Origin: Methanosarcina horonobensis HB-1 = JCM 15518 | GTDB taxonomy: Archaea; Halobacteriota; Methanosarcinia; Methanosarcinales; Methanosarcinaceae | NCBI RefSeq assembly: GCF_000970285.1 | Contig: NZ_CP009516.1 | Location: 3,203,036-3,267,035, forward strand | DNA: 64,000 nt | Direction: 5' to 3' | Shown: in pieces, positions 40,883-50,977 of the stretch | How positions within the stretch are numbered: position 1 is the stretch's first letter | Layout of the letters: each line of letters starts with the position of its first letter | The notes under the pieces: generated by a model | Seen by the model: only the letters and a program-made list of their open reading frames with translations | The model's database searches: none | Told to the model about the DNA's origin: nothing | Position numbers and translations under genes: made by a program

Positions 40883-40956
40883 ACGTCCTCAAAGCGTCAG
40901 ATATGTTCGAATTTACAGCAAATTCATGATTTACGTAAAAATAGTGGAGTTGCAAT

Positions 40957-41958
40957 ATGAGAGAATTACAGGAAATCCAGCTTGAAAATTCAGAACTTAA
41001 CTTAAAATCCACTTATGAAAAAGCTCCCAAAATTTTTGAAGTCATTTTTAGAGAAATTGGCAATTCTATTGTCGGCCAGAAAGAAATGATCCGGCAGATT
41101 CTCATAGCTATGCTGTGTGAAGGACATGTTCTCGTAGAAAGCAACCCTGGGCTTGGTAAAACCCTGACAATATCCACTATTTCCCAGATCATGAGCATGA
41201 GATTTAGCAGGATTCAGTGCACGCCTGACCTTATGCCTGCAGACATTACAGGAACCGACATCATAGAAGAAGATGAAAGAGGCTCAAAGCACTTTAAGTT
41301 CAAGCAGGGACCCGTTTTTGCAAACATCGTACTTGCGGATGAAATTAACCGTGCCTCTCCAAAGACCCAGTCTGCCCTGCTCGAAGCAATGCAGGAAAAA
41401 CAGGTAACTGTGGCAAGTACGACATACACGCTTGACCGTCCCTTCTTTATTCTTGCTACCCAGAACCCTATTGAAATGGAAGGGACCTATGCCCTGCCCG
41501 AAGCCCAGCTTGACAGGTTTCTAATGAAGATTCGCCTGGATTACCCTGATCCCGAAGAAGAATTTGAGATTGTAAACCGTTATGCAGAAGCTTTCAGACC
41601 AGCTGTAAGGAGATGCATAGAAAAACAGACCTTTCTCGAGTTGCAGCAGATAACCCGCAGGATTCCTATCTCAAACAAGCTCAAAAAATATGCAATTGAT
41701 ATCGTGAACCAGACTCGAAAAATGCCTGATATGATAGAAGCAGGCGCATCACCGCGTGCCTCAATTGCACTTATTCTCTGCGCAAAAGCAAATGCGTTTC
41801 TCGACGACAGAGGGTATGTTGATAAAGAGGACATTGACTCCATGGCTCTTCCCGTCCTTCGCCACAGAATAATTCTATCTTTTGACGCTGCAAGAAACAA
41901 CATTACGAGCGACAGAATCATACAGAAAATTCTGGAGGACAGAAAAACAATTATTTGA
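40957..41958 (+). CDS. moxR: MoxR-family AAA+ ATPase
   Basis: 333 residues. Walker A NPGLGKTLT, Walker B VLADEINRASPKTQSALLEA, sensor 1 ATQNPIEMEGTYALPEAQLD and a C-terminal lid (ASPRASIALILCAKANAFL). MoxR proteins act as chaperones that activate or insert cofactors into target complexes, using vWA proteins as adaptors; those follow here. Confidence 0.92.
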   Translation: MRELQEIQLENSELNLKSTYEKAPKIFEVIFREIGNSIVGQKEMIRQILIAMLCEGHVLVESNPGLGKTLTISTISQIMSMRFSRIQCTPDLMPADITGTDIIEEDERGSKHFKFKQGPVFANIVLADEINRASPKTQSALLEAMQEKQVTVASTTYTLDRPFFILATQNPIEMEGTYALPEAQLDRFLMKIRLDYPDPEEEFEIVNRYAEAFRPAVRRCIEKQTFLELQQITRRIPISNKLKKYAIDIVNQTRKMPDMIEAGASPRASIALILCAKANAFLDDRGYVDKEDIDSMALPVLRHRIILSFDAARNNITSDRIIQKILEDRKTII

Positions 41959-41998
41959 TTCAGCCAGCGGAAAAAAAGGCTGGAGGCAGTGATCAGAC

Positions 41999-42880
41999 AT
42001 GGCTGGCTCAAAACATACAATAGATACGTCGTTCCTGACCCAACTTGACAGATATGCAATCCCGCTCAGCAGGAGAGTTTCAGCAGTTCACACGGGCAGT
42101 CACCAGTCAACAAGGACAGGGTCAGGGATTGATATCATAGATCATAGAAAATACAATCAGGGAGACTCATTAAAAAGAATAGACTGGAACCTTTATGCCC
42201 GTACGGAAAAACTCTACATACGCAGGTTCGAAGAAGACAAAAATCTTAACATGGTCATACTGCTTGATGCCAGCAGCAGCATGCTTTTTCCCGACAGTAC
42301 TCCAAACAAATTTGAGTATGCGTCAACAGTAGCCACAGGAGTTTCTTACATTGTAATGAAACACAACGACGTATACACAGTTGCAACGTTTGCAGACGAC
42401 GTGGATTACACAAAAGCCCGTAAAGGAAGGGACGATTTCCTGCGGACAATAGATAACCTGACCCGGATTTCAGTCAATGGAAACACAAAACTCGCAGATT
42501 GTGCAGACTCGATATACCTGAGGATAAAATCGAAATCAATGGTCTTCATAATTTCGGATTTCCTGGATAATCTTGATTCGGTCCGCAATGCAGTTAACAG
42601 GCTGTCAAGGCACGAGCTGGTACTTGTACATATCTATGATGAGAACGAAATGAACCTGCCTGAAACCGTGGACGGAGCAGTAAAATTCATTGACAGCGAG
42701 ACAAACGCAGAAATCAGTTTTACAGTGGGACCTAACTTTAAAAAAGAGTATGCTGCCGAATACTCAAAGCATATAGCTGAACTGGAGAAAATTGCATACG
42801 ATTTTAAAATCCCTTATTTCCGTGTCAGCATAAAAAACGAGCCGCTTGATACTGTCCTTAAAATCATAGGTGAAGGGTGA
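41999..42880 (+). CDS. DUF58 / vWA-like protein
   Basis: 293 residues. The DUF58 signature is YNQGDSLKRIDWNLYARTEK followed by a vWA fold with MIDAS motif LLDASSSM. It is soluble. In MoxR operons this protein links the ATPase to the membrane vWA subunits. Its stop overlaps the next start (GTGA). Confidence 0.88.
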   Translation: MAGSKHTIDTSFLTQLDRYAIPLSRRVSAVHTGSHQSTRTGSGIDIIDHRKYNQGDSLKRIDWNLYARTEKLYIRRFEEDKNLNMVILLDASSSMLFPDSTPNKFEYASTVATGVSYIVMKHNDVYTVATFADDVDYTKARKGRDDFLRTIDNLTRISVNGNTKLADCADSIYLRIKSKSMVFIISDFLDNLDSVRNAVNRLSRHELVLVHIYDENEMNLPETVDGAVKFIDSETNAEISFTVGPNFKKEYAAEYSKHIAELEKIAYDFKIPYFRVSIKNEPLDTVLKIIGEG

Positions 42881-44775
42881 TTCTGCCTATGGACTTTGAG
42901 TTCTCTCAGGGCCTCGCTGCACTTGCAGGGATAATTCCCCTTACAATCATATACCTGCTCAGGCCCCGCCCAAAAAACATTATTCTGCCTTCCCTTATGT
43001 TTGTTCGAAGGATAAGCCAGAACAAGCTTGATTCCAGGCGCACTATCACTAAAAGAATAACAGATCCCTTATTTTACTTACAGTTACTTGCTCTTATTCT
43101 CCTTTCAACAGCAATTGCGGGCCCGCTTATAGATGACGTTAAAGCAGATGCTCAAAAGGTAATAATTATAATAGACTCTTCTGCGAGCATGACAGTTCCT
43201 GACCGTATCGGTGAAGCCAGGTCAATAGCAATAGACAGCCTGGGTGAGGAAAACACGATTACCGCTGCAGAAAGCATGCCTGTAGTGCTTGCAAAGAATC
43301 TGAATGCAAAGGATGCGGAAAAAGTAATTAACGGCATGGAGGTAAGAGACACCCCCTCGGATGTTCCCAGAGCCATTTTGACAGCTATAAACGAAAAGGA
43401 GAACGAGTATGGGAAAATCGTAGTCATATCCGATTTTGAAACCTGGGAAGGAAGGGTTCCTGAAACATACATAAGAATCGCAAACACGAAAAATATGGAG
43501 CTTGAACTCAGGCAGGTAGGTAATAGAACTGCCAATTATGCAATTGTAGACGGTTATTTGAAGGACAGCAATGACGGGACATATGAATATACATGTACTA
43601 TCAGAAACTTTAATGACAGAAGCGCAAAACTTGATGTGCAGCTGGAGAGTAACTCTGATACTGCTTCCGGTACAAAAGTCAGCAATTCTGTACAGCTTGC
43701 AGAGTACGGATCTCAGCAGATAAAGTTTTCAAATATCCCTCAGGGTATATCAACTGTGAAAATCCTCAATGAGGATGCAGTACTCTGTGACAACATCGCT
43801 TACATCTCAATCCCTGAGGTCAAACCCAAAAAAATCCTGGTATTGACAGATCCTGAGAAGGCTGCAGGCAAGTCTCCTCTGATAACTGCAATATCCCTGC
43901 TGCCCGATATTCAGGTCGATGTACAGCAGGACCTTCCTGATAATGCTACAGAATATGATACTATAATTGTAAACTCAAAACATAAATCTCTTCCAGCCAA
44001 AGATGCCCTGGAAATTGCAGCTTATGCAAAGAACGGAAAAGACATTATTGTCATCGGAAACGAGTGCCTGTATGATTCATTACAGATGCATGGGCTTTAC
44101 TCCGTCCTTCCGGTAGATATAGTTTCAATAGAAGAAAAAGGCAGTTACACAATAGAGACCGTGGGAAGTGGAAAAGCTATTTTTGATGATGTATCATTCG
44201 GTGAGGTCTATCTGCGCAAATTGCTTGCCACTATACCTAAAGAGGATGCTGCAATCCTTGTAGAAGCCGGAGGAGCTGGACCTCTGGTCTGCATGCAGAA
44301 CATAAACGAAGGAACAGTAACCTATGTAGGGTTCAGTGACACTACCGAGACCGACGCATGGAACAATTTCGCTACTACTCCTACCTACCCTGTGTTCTGG
44401 GCAAAACTCCTCAGATACATGTGGGGAATCGATGATATAAGCGAAACAAATGTGAAAACGGGCAGGTACCAGGCATTTGACCAGACCGTCAGAGTTAAAA
44501 CCCCTACGGAAACTGTCAGCAGTGATTTCGTCTATTACGATGAATGCGGATTGTACGACCTTAACCAGAAGATAATTGCTGCCAACCTGTATGATTCCGG
44601 CGAATCAAATACCTTTACCGAAAAAAGGCTAAACCTGACAGGTGAGAATGGAGGTATCGAGAAACAGGACCTTCATACAGTATCCCCTGAAAGACCCAGG
44701 AAGTACATTATTTACATCTCATTTCTGCTCCTTATAGTTGAGAGTGCAGTTATGTTAAGGAGGAAGATCATATGA
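42877..44775 (+). CDS. BatA-like membrane protein with vWA domain, 632 aa
   Basis: GTG at 42877 overlaps the upstream stop; ATG 42889 is an alternative. N-terminal BatA region with helix (LAALAGIIPLTIIYLLRPRP, then YLQLLALILLSTAIAG), a vWA domain with DSSASM near residue 97, a long extracytoplasmic or cytoplasmic body, and a C-terminal helix. The stop overlaps the next ATG (ATGA). Confidence 0.82.
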   Translation: MILPMDFEFSQGLAALAGIIPLTIIYLLRPRPKNIILPSLMFVRRISQNKLDSRRTITKRITDPLFYLQLLALILLSTAIAGPLIDDVKADAQKVIIIIDSSASMTVPDRIGEARSIAIDSLGEENTITAAESMPVVLAKNLNAKDAEKVINGMEVRDTPSDVPRAILTAINEKENEYGKIVVISDFETWEGRVPETYIRIANTKNMELELRQVGNRTANYAIVDGYLKDSNDGTYEYTCTIRNFNDRSAKLDVQLESNSDTASGTKVSNSVQLAEYGSQQIKFSNIPQGISTVKILNEDAVLCDNIAYISIPEVKPKKILVLTDPEKAAGKSPLITAISLLPDIQVDVQQDLPDNATEYDTIIVNSKHKSLPAKDALEIAAYAKNGKDIIVIGNECLYDSLQMHGLYSVLPVDIVSIEEKGSYTIETVGSGKAIFDDVSFGEVYLRKLLATIPKEDAAILVEAGGAGPLVCMQNINEGTVTYVGFSDTTETDAWNNFATTPTYPVFWAKLLRYMWGIDDISETNVKTGRYQAFDQTVRVKTPTETVSSDFVYYDECGLYDLNQKIIAANLYDSGESNTFTEKRLNLTGENGGIEKQDLHTVSPERPRKYIIYISFLLLIVESAVMLRRKII

Positions 44776-47351
44776 CCTTCGATTTTCCTTATGGTTTTAA
44801 TTTTTTACATATAAGCGAACTTATGCTACTGGGTCCTCTGGCACTGTTTGTGTTTTTGGGTCTCTGGAAAAAGATTGATAGAAGACATCTGTTCGTCCAT
44901 TCCCTTGTAATCTTTTTCCTCATTATTGCTCTTGCTGCACCTTATTCCGTGGAAATGAGCTCTCCAAAAACCAACCAGTCAAGAATAACCATAATCTCTG
45001 ATGAAAGTGCCAGCATGGATCTGCTGGAAAAGGGAGTCTCCAAAGAGGTTGCAGATGAGCTCAATACAAGGGTCCCTGTTGCAGTTACAACGATTTCAGG
45101 GATTCATACCTCTCTTGGGGATGCTATTATCCAGCAGGCTTCACCTGAAAATTATGTGCTTGTAATATCGGACGGACAGAGCAATTCAGGGACACCGGTT
45201 GAGGAAGCTCTCTCCTACTGTTATAAAAATAATTTTCCTGTCTCTGCTCTTATCCCCAGGACTGTTGAAGAAGATCTGAGTGTGGAGATTGAAGGAGAAA
45301 ACGAGGCTGTAATCGATAATAAGGCTTTTTTCAAGGTTAATGTCCGGAAATCAATTGAAGACAGGATGAGTTATCAGGTAAGAATTACAATCGACCATCA
45401 AAAAGTACTGGAGAGAGAAATTACCCAGACAGGAAGAGTAGAAAGCATAGAATTCAATCACACGTTTGAAACGCTTGGGCCTCACACCGTAAAGGCAACC
45501 CTCCATCCTGCCAGTATCAGTGTTAAAAATCTGGATTATTTCGAGAACAATAACCAGTATATGAAAAGTGTATACGTAACTCCCAAACCAAAAGTCCTGC
45601 TCGTTACAAATGAGCCCGACTCTCCTCTTGCAAACACAATGAAAGAGATCTACGACGTAAGAATAGCCGGATCCTTCAGTTCTCTTAACAATATGGATGC
45701 CGTAATAATTGACAATCAGGCCGCATCAACTATATCGGATATTGAAACCCGAGCCCTCAGAGATTATATCATTAACGGAGGCGGCATGGTAGTGATTGGA
45801 GGTGGGTCCTCTTTTGATTTCCCTGCGGAATATACATACAAGGACACAAGGTTTGAGGAACTCCTTCCTGTTACCTCGGAGCCCTCGAGCTGGAGAGGAG
45901 GCAGAAACGTTGTCCTTATGCTTGATGTTTCTCCCAGTACTCTGCAGAGCAATGGTGTAGGAGGGAGGGTTCTTGACGAGATTCTGTCAAATGCAGTTGT
46001 CCTTCTTGAAAGTGATCTTCTTAAAGATGCAAGAGTCAATGTGATCACTTTCGGGAGTAAAGGACAGGATATTACAAACGGGTTCGTAGATATGTCAAAA
46101 GAGTCCAATAGACTCTGGCTTGATGCTGAAATCCGCAAAATATCGCCTACTGGAGACTCCACGTCTCTTGAAAGGGGGCTCATGACTGCACGAACACTGC
46201 TTAAAGAGCAGGAAAACAATTCAGAAGCTGACATCATAATCGTATCTGATGGCGGGATAGGTAACATAGCTGAAGGGGATCTGAGGTTCGAACGGGCAAT
46301 CCAGTGTGCGGAAAATCTTCACGAAAACAGTGGCATTGGAATTCACTTTGTTCACATACATGCTCCAAAAACCACCAGCCAGGTAACTCCAAAGGGGCAG
46401 TACTATGCCGAACTCTTCATGAACAAAATAGGCCTGTCACAAAATTACAATAGAATAGAGCCCGGTGAGAGGATAAAAGTAAGTTTCTCTAAAAATCCCG
46501 AGGAATCCGAAGAACTGGAGAACGAATACTCTAGCGGGTCAATTGTTGTTTATGACCCTAAACATTTCATTACCCGGAACATTTCCGACATACAGCATGA
46601 TATTCTGGGATATAATGAGGTCACCCCGAAACCAGAAGCAAATCGCCTGGTTATAACAAGGCTGGGCAAGCCTATAATTACAGTCTGGAGACTGGGACTG
46701 GGCAGAGTTGCTGCGATTACAACCGACAACGGAAACGGAAATGGAATCCCCTGGGCGGCATCCCTGTACTCAGGAAACGACAGTCTGATAATTACCAGGA
46801 CTCTGAACTGGGCAGTTGCAGATACGGAGATGTCTGAAGGTATCCAGCTGGAGGTGCCTGACCTTAAAATGAGTCAGCCTGGTAGAATCCTGATTACGAC
46901 AGGAGGAACAGGTGTGCCTGAACTTTATTTTGACAAAAAGCCAATGGAAATCACATCCATTGGAAATAACATGTACGAATCATACGTTACAGCCAATACT
47001 TTCGGACTCCATAAAATTTCAGAAACCCCTCTTGAAGCAAATCTGACCGAGGAGTTAATGTCCGAAGTTTCTGGAGTTAAGAACGTATCCTGGAGACCTG
47101 CTGCTGTAAACCGTCCAGACGAATATACGTACGTAGGAGAAAACTTTCTCTTCAGAACAGCAATACTTGAAAATGGCGGGAAAATCTATACAAAAGGAGA
47201 TGTCTACTCAAGGATAATAGAAGACGCTTCGATCAGTACAAAGAAAAAAATCCTGACAAAGGTCTTTTATACAAAATATTTCCTTGTGCTCGCTTTCCTG
47301 ATATACCTGCTCTACACCCTGCATCATACATATAATACACGCATGAAATGA
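44772..47351 (+). CDS. large vWA / glutamine-amidotransferase-like membrane protein, 859 aa
   Basis: N-terminal helices (LLGPLALFVFLGLW, FFLIIALAAPYSV), a vWA-like segment with ISDESASMDLL, an amidotransferase-like fold (GGGMVVIGGGSSFDFPAEYT) and a second vWA with MLDVSPSTLQ. Ends with a helix (FLVLAFLIYLLYTLHH). Last gene of the five-gene MoxR operon. Related to BatB/DUF1355-type proteins; substrate unknown. Confidence 0.8.
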   Translation: MTFDFPYGFNFLHISELMLLGPLALFVFLGLWKKIDRRHLFVHSLVIFFLIIALAAPYSVEMSSPKTNQSRITIISDESASMDLLEKGVSKEVADELNTRVPVAVTTISGIHTSLGDAIIQQASPENYVLVISDGQSNSGTPVEEALSYCYKNNFPVSALIPRTVEEDLSVEIEGENEAVIDNKAFFKVNVRKSIEDRMSYQVRITIDHQKVLEREITQTGRVESIEFNHTFETLGPHTVKATLHPASISVKNLDYFENNNQYMKSVYVTPKPKVLLVTNEPDSPLANTMKEIYDVRIAGSFSSLNNMDAVIIDNQAASTISDIETRALRDYIINGGGMVVIGGGSSFDFPAEYTYKDTRFEELLPVTSEPSSWRGGRNVVLMLDVSPSTLQSNGVGGRVLDEILSNAVVLLESDLLKDARVNVITFGSKGQDITNGFVDMSKESNRLWLDAEIRKISPTGDSTSLERGLMTARTLLKEQENNSEADIIIVSDGGIGNIAEGDLRFERAIQCAENLHENSGIGIHFVHIHAPKTTSQVTPKGQYYAELFMNKIGLSQNYNRIEPGERIKVSFSKNPEESEELENEYSSGSIVVYDPKHFITRNISDIQHDILGYNEVTPKPEANRLVITRLGKPIITVWRLGLGRVAAITTDNGNGNGIPWAASLYSGNDSLIITRTLNWAVADTEMSEGIQLEVPDLKMSQPGRILITTGGTGVPELYFDKKPMEITSIGNNMYESYVTANTFGLHKISETPLEANLTEELMSEVSGVKNVSWRPAAVNRPDEYTYVGENFLFRTAILENGGKIYTKGDVYSRIIEDASISTKKKILTKVFYTKYFLVLAFLIYLLYTLHHTYNTRMK

Positions 47352-47610
47352 CAGTATCCAGAAGTAATCCCGAACCAAAGGCAGCCAGGAAGTGCAGGCA
47401 GTATAAGAACACACATCCAGAGAACAGTAAACTCAGAGATATGAAGTAACTTGCAGTTAAACACTTAGCAATAATTAGATACCTTAGTAATAAATATATT
47501 TTTGTTATATCTGCAATTACAGTAGTTTAATGGTATAATATTAAACTAATAAACTAAAATTAGAGAGATCGGCTAAAAAATAGAGCATTACTATAGTATT
47601 ATGTGTTAAA

Positions 47611-47622
47611 AATATTATATAT
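47611..47622 (+). promoter_or_regulatory. TATA box of ncRNA copy A
   Basis: AATATTATATAT begins 31 bases before the predicted 5' end of the RNA at 47642. The matching element of copy B begins exactly 31 bases before its 5' end, supporting both as promoters. Confidence 0.5.
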
Positions 47623-47641
47623 GATGAAGATCTTGTATAAA

Positions 47642-47809
47642 TTGCGTTCTCATCTCTGAACACCCCACTAGCAAACACCTACTTCAAAACCTACTCCACA
47701 GTAAAGAGATGAAATAAAACTCTCACCCACAATACCTCAAACCTCTTCCCAAACAAAAAAATCTCTCAGTACCTAGGAACTTCCAGATATTTTTCAGATG
47801 GGAACGCAA
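47642..47809 (+). ncRNA. structured non-coding RNA, copy A
   Basis: 168-nt segment without an open frame. The ends TTGCGTTCTCATCT and AGATGGGAACGCAA pair over 14 bp with one G-U. Inside, AGAGAT (47704-47709) can pair with ATCTCT (47761-47766), and GGAACTTCC forms a small hairpin. A homologous copy lies 970 bases downstream with the same pairs. Loops are rich in A and C with conserved ACTAGCAAA and ACCTCAAACCTCTTCCCAAA. Function unknown; not recognised as RNase P, SRP or a snoRNA. Confidence 0.65.
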
Positions 47810-47933
47810 CCTCATTTTAAAACCATGCATGTCTCAAGCCTTTTTGGTATTTCTTTTTAGCAAAGAGCTCAACAAGTATAGTTTTTTCAGTGGTTAAATT
47901 AATAAAAATGGTATTGGATAATGAACGAAGCTG

Positions 47934-48332
47934 TCAGATTAAAAGAAGAGGAGTTGAACAGTAAAGAAAAGCAAAACCGGGCTGGAGTATTTCCGTATTG
48001 CAATCGTAGTAAACAGAAAAAAGATTGGAAGGACAGATCCAGAGAACTCCAGCATCAGGGTTTCCGGAAATAAAGCTGTCACTACTTTTGTTAAAACATA
48101 GAGTTTCGTTTTCAGGCCAGGTTGTATTTGAAAAGTTGCCTGATGCTTTTGTGCTGTTATCGTCTCCGTAATCTTCGAGACTCAATAGAAGGGGATCTTC
48201 TGTGAGATAAGGCCCTGCAGGATATGTCAGTACTCCTTCTTTAATTACAGTCCCTTGTGGCACGGCATCAGCAGAGTTTGCTGCTATCAATATCCCAATG
48301 GTCAGTATTAGAATTAAATTAAATCTTTTTAT
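47934..48332 (-). CDS. secreted hypothetical protein with apparent AUA start
   Basis: About 132 residues. From the ATA at 48332 the product begins with an ideal signal peptide (KRFNLILILTIGILIAANSA, then DA). GGAGGG lies six bases before it. The first canonical in-frame codon is TTG 48290, which would cut away the signal sequence. The rest is acidic with sequons (NSTKASGNFSNTTWPENET). Family not recognised. It lies between the two ncRNA copies on the opposite strand. Confidence 0.5.
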   Translation of the reverse strand: MKRFNLILILTIGILIAANSADAVPQGTVIKEGVLTYPAGPYLTEDPLLLSLEDYGDDNSTKASGNFSNTTWPENETLCFNKSSDSFISGNPDAGVLWICPSNLFSVYYDCNTEILQPGFAFLYCSTPLLLI

Positions 48333-48582
48333 GCCTCTCCCTCCGCAGGTTCAGGAAAACGATACTGATTAAAGATTAATTTTAGCTCAAAATCTTATCT
48401 AAGAAATAGGTTAAGTATTATATATCATTTTTTAAAAACTCGAGTAAATATATTTCTAATGATGCGTTTTTATTGAATGGAAGCCACACACGATTTATGT
48501 ATTTCTATATGATTATATTGACGATGGAATATTATATGCATACACTAATGAATATACGGTTACAATTATATTAGTAGTTGGA

Positions 48583-48595
48583 AATAATATATATA
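48583..48595 (+). promoter_or_regulatory. TATA box of ncRNA copy B
   Basis: AATAATATATATA starts 31 bases before the predicted RNA 5' end at 48614, the same spacing as copy A although the bases between have diverged. Confidence 0.5.
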
Positions 48596-48613
48596 GTGAA
48601 TGCGTAGTATAGT

Positions 48614-48814
48614 TTGCGTTCTCATCTTAACACCAAACTAGCAAAGACCTATTCCAAAAGACCTACTTCAACATCCACTCCGAAAAACTACCCCACAAGC
48701 AAAGAGATAACACAAAACTCACAGCCTATGAGTCAAGTACCTCAAACCTCTTCCCAAAAACAAATACATCTCTTATAAATATTCGGAATTTCCAAGATTC
48801 AGGTGGGAACGCAA
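48614..48814 (+). ncRNA. structured non-coding RNA, copy B
   Basis: 201-nt homologue of copy A. Terminal stem TTGCGTTCTCATCT with GGTGGGAACGCAA keeps all pairs; one A-U has become G-U. The inner AAGAGAT/ATCTCTT helix and GGAATTTCC hairpin are preserved, while a 30-base insertion lengthens the left half. A T run (CCTTTTTT) follows the stem at once, as expected for archaeal termination. No open frame. Confidence 0.65.
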
Positions 48815-49172
48815 CCTTTTTTCAAAAACGAAATCATTCTTCAGGATTTTTAGACAAACACTCACATTATTACAGATATATTTGATGGATAAAAGGATCT
48901 TTAAGATATGTGAAGGATAAACAAACGTATAAGTATAATCAAAACTGCTTTTGAGATATTTAAGTTGCTTTTGAGACGATGCTTAAAAAACAGGAGAGCA
49001 TGATTTTAGAAAGTCAATCATGCAGCTGATATGTTTGAAATAAACGAAGAAGATAACTAAAAAGTACGGAAACACTATAGAAAAAAATAGCACTAAAAAA
49101 GGAAAGTGAATTAATAAAGGAAAGTGGATTAATTTTAGTAGTGTTGATGTAACTCAGTTACATGGATAACAC
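48815..49172. other. intergenic region
   Basis: AT-rich, no supportable gene. The only short open frames lack ribosome sites. Confidence 0.5.
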
Positions 49173-49370
49173 TTAATAACGGTTCTCTCTGGGAGTCCTA
49201 TGGTTAGGAAGGCAGTCTCTGCAGTAGACTGGTCTTTCGGGGTCAGGTTTAAATGGTACCTGAGTCTCGACGTTACAGTCAGAACAAACTGCGGTGTGCA
49301 TTTCCCTGGGACCGCTGTTACCGCGGAAACCTCCGGAATTCCCTCTGAAATTTCTGTCATTAAAAGCCAT
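49173..49370 (-). CDS. small CxxC...CxxC zinc-ribbon protein
   Basis: 65 residues from ATG 49370, eight bases after GGAGGTG; the frame could extend six residues more. N-terminal Gly/Arg/Asn-rich segment (NFRGNSGGFRGNSG) like an RGG box, then CSDCNVETQVPFKPDPERP with CRDC 17 residues later and PNHR. This is the CxxC-x17-CxxC family, common in methanogens and probably RNA-binding. Confidence 0.75.
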   Translation of the reverse strand: MAFNDRNFRGNSGGFRGNSGPREMHTAVCSDCNVETQVPFKPDPERPVYCRDCLPNHRTPRENRY

Positions 49371-49606
49371 TTTCGTTTTCACCTCCACTTATAGCGGATA
49401 GTCAATAGTTTAAAAATAAGATTGTATAGAGCTCTTTGATTAAAAACAAAAATGAGTTTTTAATAACAGATTATACGTCTCTTTATTTTTAATACACCTA
49501 CCAGACAGATATATTATATAAAGATATCTGTAAAGCCTGGAGACTGTGAAGATACATCTCTTCCAGAGGTTAGATTCATACAGCTTTTTCTTTATCACTC
49601 CACAGG

Positions 49607-50782
49607 TTAATTTCCTGACTGAAAATGCGGACTGGAAGTCTCAACTGGCTTTTCAACTGTTTTTTCAATCTGGAATTCAACCGGCCTTTCTATCATTCTT
49701 TCTGGTGAGTCCTCAATTGAGCTTGTAGCCGAGCTTTCGGGCTGGATGGAGGATGTCCCGATTATTTTCCTTGTCCTGAAGGCTGCAAGCAAAAATCCGT
49801 ATGTAAGAGGACCTATGATGATTCCTATCGGACCGAGAACGAAGACAGGAGCTGCAAAGGCAACAAGAGTAACTGCCGGGTGGATTGCAGCCCTGCTTCT
49901 GGCAAGCTTCGGCCTTATTACAAAGTCAGGTGCAAGGCTCAGGAGGATAATTCCCAGGAAAAACAGAGCTCCTGCTGTAAAATAGTCCTCTATGAGGACG
50001 TAGTAAAGGGCAAGGAGACCATAGACCGTGCCTGCTCCGACAACAGGCAGAAGAGCCATTATGAAGGTCACAATTCCCCATATAAGAGGGTAAGGTACTC
50101 CAAGGGTCCAGTAAAGAACCCCTCCAATTATGCCGGTCATGAGACAGGTCAGGAAGTAGACTATGAAAAGATTCTGGTAGATATAATTGAGCTCCCTGAG
50201 GAATACGACTCCCACTTTCCTGTCAGGAAAGAGATTCGGAAGTTCGGCTGCAATAGTTTCGCTTTCCACGAGAAAGTAATAGGTCAGGACAACAATTACG
50301 ATCAGCTCTATAATCAGGATCGAAAGGTTTGTTGAAATCTGGAGAACGTTACTCTGGATTTCAGGAACATAATCCGTGACAAGAGAGTTCAGATATGTGC
50401 CTATGCTTGCGGTCAGCTTCCCTGGATGGGTCTGGATAAAAGGCTCAAAAAGTCCGACTATCCGTCTTAAATCCATATTTGCAAATCCGTTAAGAGTATT
50501 GGGAATTTCTAAAATTCTTGAGATCTCATTCATTAAAGCCTTCACTATCATGACGCCTGAGGAAACTGTAAGAAGAAAAATCGCGCCAAGAGGAATCAGA
50601 GCGCAGATCTGCTTGCTCTTTACGAATCTGAGACAAAAAAAGTACACAGGATGGATGATGTAAGCAAAAAGAGCACTGAGAATAATAACATAAAAAAATG
50701 CTGATGTTATATATAAAGCAAATAATGAAACCAGTATAATTATAACCGCATAAGTGGCCTTTACAGAATTGTAATTTTTCAT
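49607..50782 (-). CDS. AI-2E family transporter (PerM/UPF0118)
   Basis: About 391 residues. Seven to eight membrane helices: N-terminal pair, a central amphipathic domain (NTLNGFANMDLRRIVGLFEP) and C-terminal helices including GVPYPLIWGIVTFIMALLPV. VVGAGTVYGL and GPIGIIIGPLTYGFLL are typical of the family. Variable C-terminal tail with repetitive EKPVE motifs. Members export small molecules or ions; substrate unknown here. Confidence 0.85.
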   Translation of the reverse strand: MKNYNSVKATYAVIIILVSLFALYITSAFFYVIILSALFAYIIHPVYFFCLRFVKSKQICALIPLGAIFLLTVSSGVMIVKALMNEISRILEIPNTLNGFANMDLRRIVGLFEPFIQTHPGKLTASIGTYLNSLVTDYVPEIQSNVLQISTNLSILIIELIVIVVLTYYFLVESETIAAELPNLFPDRKVGVVFLRELNYIYQNLFIVYFLTCLMTGIIGGVLYWTLGVPYPLIWGIVTFIMALLPVVGAGTVYGLLALYYVLIEDYFTAGALFFLGIILLSLAPDFVIRPKLARSRAAIHPAVTLVAFAAPVFVLGPIGIIIGPLTYGFLLAAFRTRKIIGTSSIQPESSATSSIEDSPERMIERPVEFQIEKTVEKPVETSSPHFQSGN

Positions 50783-50977
50783 ATACACAAAATACTGAAG
50801 AAGTAGATAAATAACTTACTGTCAATATAAAAGAACTCATTTTACGAAAAACTATGTCCGTTTTCCTGATGTGCATAGCATTATAATTAGAAGAGACTTG
50901 TTTACAGAAACAGGAAGTTAAAATATAAAGAAATTGAAGATTATAGAATATTCAGAGAGAATTTAAAGGATTTTCAA

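Noticed and set aside
47642-48814. Twin RNAs as SRP RNA, RNase P RNA or C/D box RNA
   Set aside because: The SRP tetraloop domain, the RNase P core and C/D boxes with guide layout could not be identified.
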